64,000 nucleotides of DNA, from positions 33,505,733 through 33,569,732 of the forward strand of contig JARWIR010000002.1 of the NCBI GenBank assembly GCA_029959085.1, read 5' to 3'. The position numbers and the translations under genes were made by a program. Positions 1-10,805 of the stretch are shown piece by piece. The notes below the pieces were generated by a model. It was not told where the DNA came from, made no database searches, and worked only from the letters and a program-made list of their open reading frames with translations. Within the stretch, counting starts at the first letter, position 1. Every line of letters starts with the position of its first letter. Source of the DNA: Nemophila menziesii (lineage: Eukaryota > Streptophyta > Magnoliopsida > Boraginales > Hydrophyllaceae).

Positions 1-60
1 GAAAAAGACTCAAAGCAAATAAACTAATCTACACTAAAAAGGAAGGATTAGAAAACGTTC

Positions 61-1391
61 TTATCCAGCGCGTGGCTGGTTAACGGTGTTGCGTTCTGGA
101 CCCTTATCACGCGTAAGAACATCATAAGTTGCGTTTTGAAATGTGTTCACGCCAAGTATTAAATTTCGGATAAGGTCCAGCTCTTTCGTAACGTTTTCTA
201 AAGTGGACATCATCTTCTCTTGATTCTCTTCCAACACCCTAATTTTGGATTCTAATTCACGATCATTATTTGCCTTCTTCTTTGATGGAGGAGCTCTAGG
301 AGTTCTCACAGCTCGTGTTGCTTCATCATGGATATTCTGAATTGTACTCAATGCCATGCTCACTCCAACTGTAACACCGTCAACCTCTGAGTTCCTACGC
401 GGGATTTTTGCGTCTAGCCACAGAGTAGTGATAGTACAAGGAAACTTAAGATTTTGTTGTTTCATTGGAGCTTTCGCGAATTCCATGATGGTGTCATAAA
501 TAATTCGAGCAACATTCACAGGTTTCTCCTCAATAACATACTTGATAAAAATTATATGTTCCTTTTTCAACTCGGACGTGTGTTTAATTCCAAAGAATGT
601 AGGGATTATGAAACGAGACCAAACCTTAGCACGAGCCATTAAATTACTGCTGTAAAACTGTCCAGGATACCGTTCTCCATCCGGAATTGGGTTAGCCCCA
701 TTAACAAGCACAGTTCCCCAAAGGGATTCATAATCGAAAGACGGATCATTAAGGGATTCTTGGAACGGACATAATCCAGTAAAGTTGGGTAATTTCAATG
801 ATTTTCGAATAAGTTCAATAGAAAAAGGAACTACCTTTTTGCGAATTTCAATTGCCTCACGGGAAAGGGCTAAACCTTCATAAAATTCTCGCACCAAGGT
901 AGGAATAAACTCAAGCTTCCTTTCTCTCAATTCTTTCCAACCAAACTTGTCACAAGCAACAGCATAATCTTTAAAAGCACTACTCATAATACCGTCAGGA
1001 AGGTCCATCTCCTCACCAAGCTTCAAAAATTCAATTCTATCACGAACCTGATCATTCCAAGAAGTGTAAACCCTCTTTGGCTTATGGGCACAAATCTTTC
1101 TAAGCGGGGGTTTCTGCTGAACTGGTACTTTCAGAATTTCTTGTTCGCTCTCATCTTCAATTTCTTTGTCAATCTCATCTTCACGTTCTTCCTTACTTTC
1201 TGGTTCATCAATTAATCTTCTCTTCTTCGAATTAGTCTGACCTGTGATTTTTCTCTTGGGAGCAAGCTTAACTTCTTCAGTCTTGTGTTTTGGAAGCGAA
1301 CCAGGAATCTCAATAGCTTGTTCTTGAGTACCACCAATGGAGGTTCATCTTCTATGAGCAGTTATTGAAAATCACCGGTTATATTAGTCAT
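61..1391 (-). pseudogene. env-position ORF of element A (plant transposon protein type)
   Basis: A 321-residue reading frame is open from 1026 to the TAA at 61 and stays open upstream to about 1345. Aligning by eye with the intact copy of element C places the original ATG at 1391 (both start MTN); a TAA and a frameshift lie between 1345 and 1391. It matches the putative plant transposon protein domain of Athila-like elements: conserved FYEGL, a W-rich middle and a C-terminal coiled-coil stretch (ESKIRVLEENQEKMM). It stands where retroviruses have env, but I see no signal peptide or membrane segment, so a true envelope is not supported. Lysine/glutamate-rich N-terminal part. Function unknown. 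Confidence 0.7.
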
Positions 1392-1769
1392 CTCATTCCA
1401 CCCCAAACTCAAGACTTCAAATAGTGAGAAGCTAGAGAAAGGCTTAGACTTTTGATGTTTTGAGGTTAAGGAATTGAAGAATATGGTGGAATATGAGATG
1501 GGTAAGGGTTAATTGATGTGGGAGAAGTAAGAATTGGGTTTAGTTTAAGAATTGGATGAAGAACAATCTTGGTGAAAAAGTAGGGTTTTGATGATATTTT
1601 GGAGAGGAGGTGAGTTGATTTTGTGTTTTTGTGGTGAAAGAGGGTAGGATTTAATGGTTTTTATAGGTGTTGATGATGATTTTTGGAGGTAGGAAGGTTA
1701 TGGAAGCGTTTTTGGTAAAGACTTGCAGAAGAGCCTAAGAAAAGTAGGTCAAACAGGCCAAAACTGCCT
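1392..1769 (-). other. Leader between GC-rich tract and env-like ORF of A
   Basis: No gene. On the minus strand the leader ends in a purine-rich motif (plus strand CCCCAAACTCAAGACTTC near 1403), the same TTGAGTTTGGGG-like motif found before the env-like ORF of the other elements. The rest is AT-rich, with short ATCATCAAAA/CCTCACTTC type motifs shared with F, H, I and C. Confidence 0.5.
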
Positions 1770-2220
1770 CATCACAGAAGAAACCGGGTTCCCGGTTTGT
1801 GATAACCGGGTTCCTAGTTTTGCGTCGTTGTGTCGGCGTGAAAAATTAATTAATTAATTAATTAATTAAATTTTTTAACCTCTGACACAATAAATGGCTG
1901 GACCCCAAAACGCTGGGTAAGAAAATTCTCCTCACGAAACCAGGTTCCCGGTTTGTGCGAAACCGGGTTCCCGGTTTTCGTCGAGTCGCACTTGGAGACG
2001 CAACACGTTGATGCAGCAAAGGGCGGGCCCCAAAACGCTGGGTCAGAACTTTGAAATTTTCCAGCTCCCAAAACTGGGTACCGGGTTTGTGCAAAACCAG
2101 GGCCCCGGTTCGTGTCGATGCGCGAATCCAGACGCAGCTTCTTGCGTCTCATGGGTCGGTTACCAGCGTCGCAACCGGGTTCCCGGTTTGTGAAAACCGG
2201 GTTCCCGGTTTTGCCTCTGG
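1770..2220. repeat. GC-rich palindromic tract of element A
   Basis: About 450 bp of GC-rich sequence inside an AT-rich element. It carries six or more copies of a near-perfect inverted repeat, AAACCGGG-TT-CCCGGTTT (for example near 1784, 1940, 1960, 2180 and 2200), separated by less similar sequence such as CCCCAAAACGCTGGGT (three copies). Apparent ORFs here on both strands are by-products of stop-poor sequence. An analogous tract of different sequence sits at the same place in elements B, C, F and I. Confidence 0.75.
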
Positions 2221-2442
2221 AAAACCACCCATTTTTCTTCTATTTTTGCTCTTTCGACCCCAAACTCATGACCTTTTTACCCCTGAAATCATCAAAAACA
2301 ACTACCCTTCCTCATTTCTTATTAATAAACACTAATTTAACAAGAATCAACTAATTTACACTACGAAAGTCAAAAACTCAAACTAATATACAATGAATTG
2401 GCTTTTGTTTAACGTCGTTAAGCTCGACGGGTTACCTCACGC
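2221..2442 (-). other. Spacer between pol and GC-rich tract of A
   Basis: No gene. It contains a block (minus strand AACGACGTTAAACAAAAG, 2401-2418) that recurs at the same place, just after the last coding part, in B, C, F and I. A further copy of the CCCCAAACTCA motif lies near 2258. Confidence 0.5.
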
Positions 2443-3945
2443 TTCTAAGGAGCTTCGAGGAGATACATGACCTCCCCGGGATGTGGATCTTCCAAGCGGT
2501 TGGTATCTTCACCTCCATGGTATATCTTTAAACGATGACCGTTCACCATGAAGGTGCGGTTCTCAGTGGATGTTCTATTTCTATCGCCCCATGAGGTGTA
2601 ACTTTGGCCACAATGTACGGACCCGACCACTTAGACCCTAACTTACCTGGATAATTGCTGAACTTTGAGTTATACTTTAATACTTTTTGACCCACTTCAA
2701 AGTTCTTCACACGAATCCGATTGTCATGCCATTTCTTAGTGTTTTCTTTGTAGAGTTTAGCATTTTCATAGGCATTTAATTGGAATTTATCAAGTTCGTT
2801 AAGGTTCATCATACGATTCTCTCCGGCTAAGGTAGGATCTAAGTTCAACTGCGCAATTGCCCAATAGGCACCCATTTCGAGATCAAGAGGTAAGTGACAA
2901 GCCTTACCATACACCATACGATACGGAGACGCACCAATTGGAGTTTTGAACGCAGTACGATAGGCCCACAACGCGTCATCTAACTTCATTGACCAATCTT
3001 TTCTAGTAGGACCAACAGTCTTCTCTAGGATTGACTTTACTTCACGATTCGAAACTTCAGCTTGACCATTGGATTGTGGATGATATGCAGTAGATACTCG
3101 GTGTCTCACCCCATACTTCTCTAGAACAGTCTTCAAATACTTATTAACGAAATGAGATCCTCCATCGCTAGTAATCACTCTAGGTGTACCATGTCTAGTG
3201 AAGATATGTGATTTCAAGAACTTAATCACCACTCGTGAATCATTAGTTGGTAGAGCCACAACTTCTACCCATTTAGACACGTAATCAACAGCTAATAAGA
3301 TGTAGAGGTTACCATTTGAAGGAACGAACGGACCCATAAAATCTATACCCCAAACATCAAATATTTCAACTTCTAACACATTATTACGTGGCATTTCATC
3401 CCTCTTGGATATATTTCCGGTAAATTGGCATCTCTCGCATTTCTTCACATAATTATGACAATCTTTCACAAGTGTAGGCCAGTAAAAACCGGATTGGAAT
3501 ACCTTAGCAGCAGTTCTATCCCCCTTGAAGTGTCCTCCGTAGAGTGAATCATGACACCCAGCTATAATCGCATCTGTTTCTTCCTTGGCTAGACATCTTC
3601 TTACCATTTGGTCAGCACATACTTTGTAGAAGAAAGGATCCTCCCAAAAGAACTGTCTAGCACGATGAGCTAACCTCTTTCTGTCTTGATAAGTGGATCC
3701 TTCGGGAAAAGAACCACTTACAATTAAATTTGCAATATCTGCATACCAAGGAGTTTCATAATCACGAACAGCAAATAAACTCTCGTCAGGAAATTCTTCT
3801 CTAACTACTTCAGTTCCACCATTTGTTTCTGAACCTTCAAGACGAGATAGATGATCTGCAAACTGATTCTCACAACCCTTTCTATCTTTAATCTCTAAAT
3901 CGAATTCTTGAAGCCATAAAACCCACTGATTAACCTCGGTTTAGC
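2443..3945 (-). pseudogene. Integrase (and end of RNase H linker) of element A
   Basis: DDE integrase, which joins element cDNA to chromosomal DNA. Open from about 3945 to 2543, then a frameshift near 2560 and a terminal frame ending in the TAG at 2443-2445 with [14 protein letters not shown], the usual Athila pol terminus. Visible: the HHCC zinc-binding part (HDSLYGGH ... CERC), catalytic Asp in WGIDFMGPF, second Asp in ITSDGGSHF, catalytic Glu in GQAEVSNRE, and a C-terminal SKWSGPYIV segment. The upstream 110 residues are the RNase H-integrase linker with the motif [13 protein letters not shown]. All catalytic residues are present; the damage is by frameshift only. Confidence 0.92.
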
Positions 3946-4220
3946 ATCTTTCTTTTCCATAAGATATCTGATAGCTGAATGATCTGTATACACAATAATT
4001 TTCGCTCCAAGAAGGTAAGAGCGAAACTTATCAAATGAATATACAACTGCTAGCAATTCTTTCTTTGTAACTGTATAATTAATTTGATCACCATTGAAAG
4101 TCTTACTAGTATAATAAATCGAATGAAATACTTATCTTTTCTTTGTCCCAATACAGCTCCCATACATAAATCACTAGCATCACACATAACTTCAAAAGGC
4201 AAACTCCAATCTGGAGGTTA
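3940..4220 (-). pseudogene. RNase H region of element A, frameshifted
   Basis: RNase H degrades the RNA strand of the RNA-DNA hybrid during reverse transcription. The minus strand reads VMCDASD..MGAVLGQ, then a frameshift near 4123, [11 protein letters not shown] and [29 protein letters not shown] and KKDAKPRL, then a second frameshift near 3942. These are standard motifs of Ty3-type RNase H, with the catalytic Asp in CDAS and TDHSA. An in-frame TAA (4218-4220), most simply CAA to TAA, separates it from RT. Confidence 0.85.
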
Positions 4221-5587
4221 TACTATAGGAGCAGAAATAAGCTTTTCTTTGATTGCTTGGAAAGCCGCTAAGCAAGCTTCATCAAAAAGGAATTTAGAGT
4301 CCTTCTCAAGTAAGTTACATAGCGGTTTAGCAATCTTAGAAAAGTCTTTAATGAAACACCTATAAAAGCCAGCATGACCAAGAAAACTTCTTACCCCTTT
4401 AACAGAAATAGGAGGGGGAAGAGTTTTAATTACCTCTATCTTCGCTCTATCAACCTCTAACCCAACACTTGAAACCTTGTGACCCAGAACTATACCTTCG
4501 CGAACCATGAAATGAAACTTCTCCCAGTTCAAGACTAAATCTGTTTCCTTGCATCTGACCAACACTTTCTCCAAGTTATGTAAACATTTATCAAAATCAT
4601 CACCAAACACGGAGAAATCATCCATGAAAACTTCAAGAAAATTATCAATCATATCCCAGAAGATAGCCATCATACATTTCTGAAAGGTAGCAGGTGCATT
4701 ACACAACCCAAATGGCATTCTGCGATATGCATAAGTACCAAAGGGACATGTAAATGTTGTTTTATGTTGATCTTCTGGAGCCACATAGATCCGATTATAC
4801 CCAGAATAGCCATCTAAGAAACAATAGTATTCTCTACCAGCCAATTTATCTAACATCTGATCAATTTCCGTTAATCCATACAAACTCTCCATCCAACAAC
4901 CGTTCTTGAAGGAATGTCTTCATACTGAGCATTTAGAACAGTTGTAATTCCTCCTTTCTTTGGCACACATTGAACAGGACTCACCCATTCACTACTCGAG
5001 ATGGGATAGATAATCCCCGCGTCTAACAACTTGATAACTTTCTTCTTCAATACATCTTTCATAGCAAGCATTAATCTCCTTTGACCTTCAACTGAGCGTG
5101 CGTTATCATCTTCAAGTATGATTTTGTGTTGACAATAGGAGGGACTAATGCCTTTGATGTCAGCAATTGTCCATCCTATCGCCTCTTTGTTGGCTCTTAA
5201 CACACGCAACAATTTATCTTCTTGAGGACCTGTTAAATTTGTTGAAACAATAACAGGTAGAGTTTCATTAGTACCTAAATACGCATACCTCAAGTGTGCT
5301 GGTAATGGCTTTTCTTCCAACTGCGGAGGAGATTCGATTGAAGGCTTCTTTTTAGGAACAATCTCCCCCGGTTCTCTTACAGGTTCATAGGCAGGACGCC
5401 TATACTTAGGATTCTCAGAATTAAGAGATGCCACTGTTTCGGCAAGCTCTTCCATGAACTCAGGTACATCAATAGTTAAAGCTGCCTGCAAGATATCATC
5501 ATAAGTAAATTCATTATATACCTCTTGTGTGGCATGCTCAACTACATCCATTCGAAAGCAATCTTCTTGAGAATCCAGAAACTTCAT
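4218..5587 (-). pseudogene. Reverse transcriptase of element A
   Basis: Copies element RNA into DNA. The N-terminal part (5587-4871) holds the Athila-typical PLPAHLRYAYLG, IGWTIADIKGISP, AGIIYPISSSEWVSPVQ and GWRVCMD. Then comes a TAA followed by loss of roughly 15 codons with a frameshift near 4875, removing the segment between the YRKL position and IDQML. The second part (4892-4218) has FLDGYSGYN, MPFGLCNAPATFQ and the catalytic FMDDFSVFG, then the connection domain. The catalytic Asp pair is intact, but the gene cannot make one polypeptide as it stands. Confidence 0.93.
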
Positions 5588-5654
5588 AGCTCAGAACACA
5601 TTAAATTTGACCTCCTCGTCTTGGATTCTCATCGTCAATTCACAATTTTCTACA

Positions 5655-5837
5655 TCAATCAAAGTACGCCCCGTGGCTAGGAATGATCTTCCCAAAAATA
5701 ATGGGGACATTCCTATCCGCGTCGTATTCAAGAATAACAAAATCAACGGGAAATACTAAAGTACCTGCCTTAACGAGGACATCTTCAATTTGACCTTCCG
5801 GATGTGCAAGAGATCGATCCGCCATTTGCAAGACCAT
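5655..5837 (-). pseudogene. C-terminal half of the protease of element A, right of the hAT insert
   Basis: The minus strand reads ADRS...GQIEDVLVKAG...[11 protein letters not shown]...VPIIFG, the second half of an Athila retropepsin (compare VEDVLVRAG...FVILEFD...VPIILGRPF in C). After IIFG the frame is lost relative to the expected GRPFLAT. It was joined to the N-terminal half (6442-6910) before the hAT element landed. Confidence 0.8.
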
Positions 5838-5889
5838 ATAAGTAGGTTTTGCTTCTCCAATTTTCAGTTTATCAAAGATCGATTTGGGC

Positions 5890-6441
5890 TAGGGCTGCAA
5901 ACGAGCCGAGCCGAATACTAGATGTACAGGCTTGTTTGTTTAATTTTTCGAGCCGAGCCGAGCCGAGCTCAAAATTAAACGAGCCGGGGCGAGCCGAGCT
6001 CAAATTTAAACGAGTCGAGCCCGAGCTTTCAATGATCCAAATCAGAAATGTTATAACTTGTTTATTTAACTTATAGAACCATCTTTTTTAGTTGTTTTTT
6101 ATGGTTGAAATGAGATTTTCATAAATATTTGGTATTTGATGGAGTGTATAACATGAAAATATGAAACATAACATTAATAAAAAAATGAATGAAAAATAAA
6201 TTAAAAATATCCAATTTAATATTAAATGTTTAATAGTATATTTATAAGTAAATAATATATAAATTTATAATTCATAATTTTAAATGAGCCCACGAGCCGA
6301 GCTCGAGCAAGCTCGTTTATTTATCGAGCTTAAAATGAAGCTTGAGTTTGAGCTTGTTTATATTCGAGCCGATCTCGAACGAGCTTTTCTCCGAGCCGAG
6401 ATCGAGCGGCTCTCGAGCGGCTTGGTTCGTTTGCAGCCCTA
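5890..6441. mobile_element. Non-autonomous hAT element (552 bp)
   Basis: Terminal inverted repeats TAGGGCTGCAAACGA at 5890 and their complement ending at 6441, with a longer imperfect extension made of CGAGCCGAGC-type subterminal repeats at both ends. The flanks carry a perfect 8-bp duplication, ATTTGGGC (5882-5889 and 6442-6449). An 8-bp duplication plus TAGGG ends is the hAT signature. The centre is AT-rich with no transposase, so it must have been moved by another element's enzyme. It splits the protease of element A. Confidence 0.93.
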
Positions 6442-7228
6442 ATTTGGGCATAAGATTGATGCTTGCACCCAAATCACATAGTGCCTTACCTTTCCATTCC
6501 TCTCCAATTGATATCGGAATTGTGAAACTCCCAGGATCAAGTAACTTTGGAGGTAATTTGCTTTGACAAATAGCACTACATTCTTCAGGAAGACCAACAA
6601 TCTCATTGTCACAATACGGCGTTTTGTTGGTGAGGGCCCTTTTTAAGAACTTTGCATATTTGGGAACATCCCTAATAGCATGTAACAATGGAATATTAAT
6701 ATTGAGGCCACTCACCTTGTTCAAGAATCTTTGATAATCGGCCATATCACCCTTTTTCTGAACTCGAGATTGAAATGGTGGAGGAGGGCGATTGCTTACA
6801 ACATCATCTTTCTTCTTTGGAACCTCAATCGGCCTCTCTATTTCAACCTCAACGTCATTCTCTTTCTCAACCACGTCCTTTTCTTTTCTTGGAACTTCTT
6901 TCTCTTTCATAACTGGAAAAGGAGGTGGAGGGAGGTTCTTACCACTTCTGAGAGTAACAGCTTTGCAATCTTCATGTTGTCTCGGATTTTCTGTGTCACT
7001 AGGGAGTTTCCCTTGTGGACGCTGATTAAGTTGTTTTGAGATTTGAGCAAGCTGATTCTCTAATAGTTTAATTTGTGCGTCAGACGCTTGTTGATTCTGA
7101 ATAGCTTGCGTCTGGAGAGCAATTAAGTTTTCAATGGTTTTCTGAAGGTTATTTGCACCTTCTTGAGGATGCGCAGGTTAGGCTTTTTGGTTCATGGTTT
7201 CGTTATAATTTTCTTGAGGAGCTTGTCT
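6442..7228 (-). pseudogene. Gag-protease linker and protease active-site half of element A
   Basis: From 7228 downward the frame continues from gag through a Gln/Asn-rich linker with at least two stops (near 7226-7228 and 7180), then an open frame from 6910. It reads a basic/acidic linker, LPPKLLDPGSFTIPISIG and CDLGASINLMPK. DLGA is the retropepsin catalytic motif in its plant Athila form (Leu in place of Thr/Ser). The reading stops at 6442, where the hAT element was inserted. Confidence 0.85.
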
Positions 7229-8584
7229 CTAAACATAGTTTCCTTGATTCTGTCCCCCTTGATAGTTATTATGAGGTCTTGGATTGAAGTTGTTACCTTG
7301 GGGACGCAGCTGATATGCGTATGTAAGATTGGCTGCCCCATTAGGATTTGAATATTGAAACCCAGCATGGTTTCTATTAGGCTGATATCCATTACCACTC
7401 GAATTAAAGTTTCCTCTATTGGAGACAAACATCACAGACTCTTGATTATTCTGACAATTCTCCCAATCGTGATCATTCACACCACAATACTCACATCCAT
7501 ACACTTCTTGCGCAGCCTTTACCTCAACTCTTTTATTCAAAAAACCTTTTTTCACGGCTAATGTAAGTTGTCTCAACTGTTGTTCTAATGTGGTTTGTAT
7601 CTTGTTCTCTAAGGAGTTGAACTTCTCTTCGATGTTGACATTATTAACTCCTCCTTTAACTGGTGTTCTTATGGTATTCCATCCTACTTCATTATCGACT
7701 ATTCTATCTAAAATAATTCTTGCATACGCAGGTTGAACTCGTAAAAACGCACCACCACATAACAAATCTAAATCTTTTCGTGAACTCCCCTCAAGACCGT
7801 TATAGAAAAATTTCAATTGTTGTTGTTCTGAAAGATCGTGATTGGTGACTCTTCGTAAACATTTCTGAAATCTCGACCAACTTCTACCCAACGCTTCATC
7901 ATATTCTTGTCGGAAATGTGTTAACTCAAGTTGAGCATCTAACCTTATGTTGGATGGATAATATATGTCGAAAAACGCAGCTTGTAACTGTTCCCAATTC
8001 GTAATCTTTCCTGGTTCTTGCGAATCATTCCAATCACTCGCTCCATCTATTAAGAAAAATCTGAATGTAGCAAAATACATTTGCTCCCTTGTTACTCCTT
8101 GCGTAATGTATGAATCGCAAATTTGCATAAATTTTCGTACTGCGCGAAGTGGATCTTCTCCGGGCTTTCCACGAAAGTTTCCGAAATTCTGAAATTGAGC
8201 TAGCATACCCGAATCTGGACGGAATCTTGGAACATCGATATTAGCTGGGCCAATCCCAAGAGGAGGAGCAAGGAATGGTTCTTGTGCTGGACCGGTAAGA
8301 AACCATGGGTCGGCTATTTGAACTTGAACTGTAGGATTAGGAATGACAGGTGGAACCGGAAGATTAGGAATTCCTGGAGGCACTAGTGGCTGACCATTTG
8401 CGTTTAGCTGAACTCCTGGGTTCTCTTGGTTATGAAGGTTAATATTATCCATTATGTTCGCTAATTCTTCTACTTCTCTAGCTTCTTGTTCTTTCCTTCT
8501 CTTGTTAGCAAGTCTGATTAATGATTCTGGATTATTAAGGATCAGAGGTGATGGATCAAGATCCTTAAAGAGTCTCCTTCGCAT
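7229..8584 (-). CDS. Gag of element A
   Basis: Open frame of 451 residues from ATG at 8584. It forms the particle that packages element RNA. A basic N-terminus (MRRRLFKD) and Pro/Asn-rich leader precede the plant retrotransposon gag domain (residues about 120-290: DPLRAVRKFMQICDSY, FFLIDGASDW, W..LQAAFFDIYYP, FRQEYDE..GRSWSRF). One CCHC knuckle, CEYCGVNDHDWENC (CX2CX4HX4C), lies near residue 375, then a Gln/Asn/Gly-rich tail. The frame ends at a stop where C reads through to protease, so this is the gag part of a former gag-pol frame. It is the best preserved gene of A. Confidence 0.9.
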   Translation of the reverse strand: MRRRLFKDLDPSPLILNNPESLIRLANKRRKEQEAREVEELANIMDNINLHNQENPGVQLNANGQPLVPPGIPNLPVPPVIPNPTVQVQIADPWFLTGPAQEPFLAPPLGIGPANIDVPRFRPDSGMLAQFQNFGNFRGKPGEDPLRAVRKFMQICDSYITQGVTREQMYFATFRFFLIDGASDWNDSQEPGKITNWEQLQAAFFDIYYPSNIRLDAQLELTHFRQEYDEALGRSWSRFQKCLRRVTNHDLSEQQQLKFFYNGLEGSSRKDLDLLCGGAFLRVQPAYARIILDRIVDNEVGWNTIRTPVKGGVNNVNIEEKFNSLENKIQTTLEQQLRQLTLAVKKGFLNKRVEVKAAQEVYGCEYCGVNDHDWENCQNNQESVMFVSNRGNFNSSGNGYQPNRNHAGFQYSNPNGAANLTYAYQLRPQGNNFNPRPHNNYQGGQNQGNYV

Positions 8585-8696
8585 ACACCAAACTTAAAAA
8601 CTTGAAAAAGATGAACAAACAAAAAGCGTAAAACTGATAAAAATAAAAATAAATGCAACTAGTCACTAAAGGATAAACACCGTGGTCCCACGCTAC

Positions 8697-8719
8697 CGTC
8701 CCCCGCAGCGATGCCAAAA
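8697..8719 (-). promoter_or_regulatory. Primer binding site of element A (decayed)
   Basis: The minus strand reads TGGCATCGCTGCGGGGGA just inside the 5' LTR. It is a mutated form of TGGCGCCGCTGCCGGGGA seen in C, which resembles the complement of the 3' end of plant tRNA-Asp. Two substitutions would weaken priming. Confidence 0.75.
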
Positions 8720-8722
8720 ACT

Positions 8723-10270
8723 TGGTGGTCCTTTGTGTGTTCTAAAAATAATTTAATAAGTAAAGAAACCACAACCGCAAGTGTACGGTTGTCCCAAGTA
8801 ATAATAGTGATAAACAGGATCGTTCGCAGGGACGGTATGGTTGACTTCAATGCTTATCAATTAATGATTGCACTTATGAAAGCAGTAAATGATTTGATAA
8901 TTGTTTGTTTCTTTTACTAATCCTGAGTATGAAAGACTAATGTAAAAATGCAATTAAAAGACTAGACGCAAGTAAATAAAGACTAGACGCAAATATGAGA
9001 AGGCAGTACTTGACAGACGCAAGGCTTTCTCCTAACTCTATTTCGTTCCATATGTTGTTTAAGGGACAAATTGGTCATTTAACATTGGTCGGGATTCGGC
9101 CCGTCAGGGTGGACTACGAAGCTATTCTAGGGTGTCAGAAACCCCGTCAGGGTGATTATGATCCACCTTCGAATGATTAAGCTAAAATACCCTATTGGCC
9201 ATAAGGTTAATTACGCTCGTCAAAGTCAAATAATTCCTACCTTATATTCTGTAATTAATTCCATATCTAAACCCCCCGTCAAGATGATCCACATGCCACT
9301 ATGTGGAATAGCCTAGATATTAAAACCTGTTATTAATTAGCTACTTTAAGAATAGTAAATAATCACAAATTACAGAAAAATGTAAAAGACCCAATTTGAA
9401 TTAAATTATTGAAATCCCAAATCCAATCATATGAAATTAAACAAAGTAGGGATTAACCCATTATGCGTTCTCAAGTACTAAATGGAATTAGTTCATAATT
9501 AATGAAAAGACAAAAATTAAATTAAAAGAAGAATTCATATTAGAAAGAAAACACAAAGAAACCTAATTTCGGATTAGGATTGGCTGAGAGTCGGAGATAT
9601 AGACAGTCTCCAGCTCCGTAGCTTCTTCCTTCTTCCTTGCCTTGACTTCTCTCTGATGCTCTGACTTATGAAAATTGAATTGTATGAAAAACTGAAGTCA
9701 AAAGCTCCTTTTATAAGCTCAAATTCGGAATGGGCTTTTAATTAAGGATTAAGTGAATAATAAAAAGTTCAAGTCCACTAATCAAGCCCAAATCCCGTAA
9801 CTGCTGCACCACCTCCACTAAATCAGCTCTAATCGATTCGTTACAACTCCGATTGACCTCAAACCACTTGCCAAATTTCCGTAACTCGATAAGGAATATA
9901 ATCTCTTCAGAGGTCAGCGGCTAAATCAACTCGTAAGTGTCTCGAAATCAGCAATATTTGACAGTTTTCCAGATTTGCAGCTCCAAAATATTAACTCTTT
10001 TCGGGATTTAACTTCAAGCTTTGACTCCATATCACGATCTTTGACTTTATTCTCATGTTCCTCTCCTAGCTAATATTCAAAACCTACAAACTTTTCACTA
10101 AAATACACAAGATTACGCGCAAAAGTTTAATAAATTAAAAATACTAGAAATAAAAAAGAGGAAAATCAGATTATTGCATATTTAGCCAAAAAGTCTATCA
10201 AATTAATCAAATAAACACAAAAAATGATGTATCCCAAGGGTATAAAATAAGAACATTTAGGGAGACATCA
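8723..10270 (-). repeat. 5' LTR of element A (1548 bp)
   Basis: On the minus strand it starts TGATGTCTCC (10270) and ends ACCACCA (8723), next to the PBS. A TATA-like TATAAAAG (minus strand, near 9710) marks the promoter. Downstream lie four copies of a CCCGTCAGGG-like motif (near 9100, 9143, 9215 and 9275) and a hairpin with arms CCACAT/ATGTGG around GCCACT (9288-9305). The first 50 bp form an inverted repeat TGATGTCTCC...GGGATACATCA. Confidence 0.9.
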
Positions 10271-10805
10271 GCTATTGCTTAAGTAAATAAATGAAATATT
10301 AAAAAGCTCAAGTCCTCTTTTATTCTGAATCCCGTAACTGATGTACAACCTTCACTGAAACAGCTGTAACTTTCTCATTTCAACTCCGAATTGACCCATT
10401 CAACTTGCTAAATCTTCGTAACTCAATAAGGGATCAAAGCTTGTCTCACGGGTCAAGGCTGAATCCAAGTCTAAGTGTCCCAAAATCAGCAATAAACACC
10501 AGCCTTCCAGATTTGCAGTTTCCTAAATCAACTCTTCAGGATATTTCTTCTCGTCTTTGACTTCTTTTCATGATCTAAGACTTTAATATTTAATCCTCTC
10601 CTTGCTAGCATCTTTGAACCTACAATCTTTTCACTAAAAACAACCTATTTTACGCGCAAAAGCTTAATAAATTCAAAATACTACAATTCAAGGATGGAAA
10701 ATGAAATATAACGATTTAACAGTAAAAGTCTATCGAATTTATCAAATAATCACCAAAAATGATGTCTCCTATGGGCATATAATTAGAACAAAATGGGAGA
10801 CATCA
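10271..10805 (-). mobile_element. Partial LTR of element D (5' third)
   Basis: Aligns by eye with the 5' part of the A LTR (AAAAAGCTCAAGTCC, CCCGTAACTG, CAAAAGCTTAATAAATT) and ends in the LTR terminus GGGAGACATCA at 10805. It is cut at 10270/10271 exactly at the end of A. The simplest reading is that A jumped into the 5' LTR of D, so the rest of D lies left of the window. D's own terminus abuts gag of element B, so D had inserted there. Confidence 0.8.

Larger units (their letters stand above)
1..10270 (-). mobile_element. Element A: autonomous-type Athila-like Ty3/gypsy retrotransposon (3' end outside window)
   Basis: On the minus strand the order is 5' LTR (8723-10270), primer site, gag, protease, RT, RNase H, integrase, GC-rich tract, env-like ORF. 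This order, the protease motif DLGAS, the RT motif FMDD and the ORF after integrase are those of the Athila clade. The element is dead: stops and frameshifts in gag-pol, a small deletion in RT and a hAT insertion in the protease. The window starts downstream of the env-like ORF, so the 3' noncoding part, PPT and 3' LTR are not seen. It is inserted in the LTR of element D; the base run GCTAT at 10271-10275 would be one copy of its target duplication. Confidence 0.9.

Noticed and set aside
61..1391. True retroviral-type envelope gene
   Set aside because: Position fits, but neither this copy nor the intact one in C shows a signal peptide, fusion-like segment or membrane helix.
1858..2354. Overlapping ORFs on both strands in the GC-rich tract of A
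   Set aside because: They overlap each other in several frames, follow the palindromic repeats and have no family motif; stop-poor sequence explains them.
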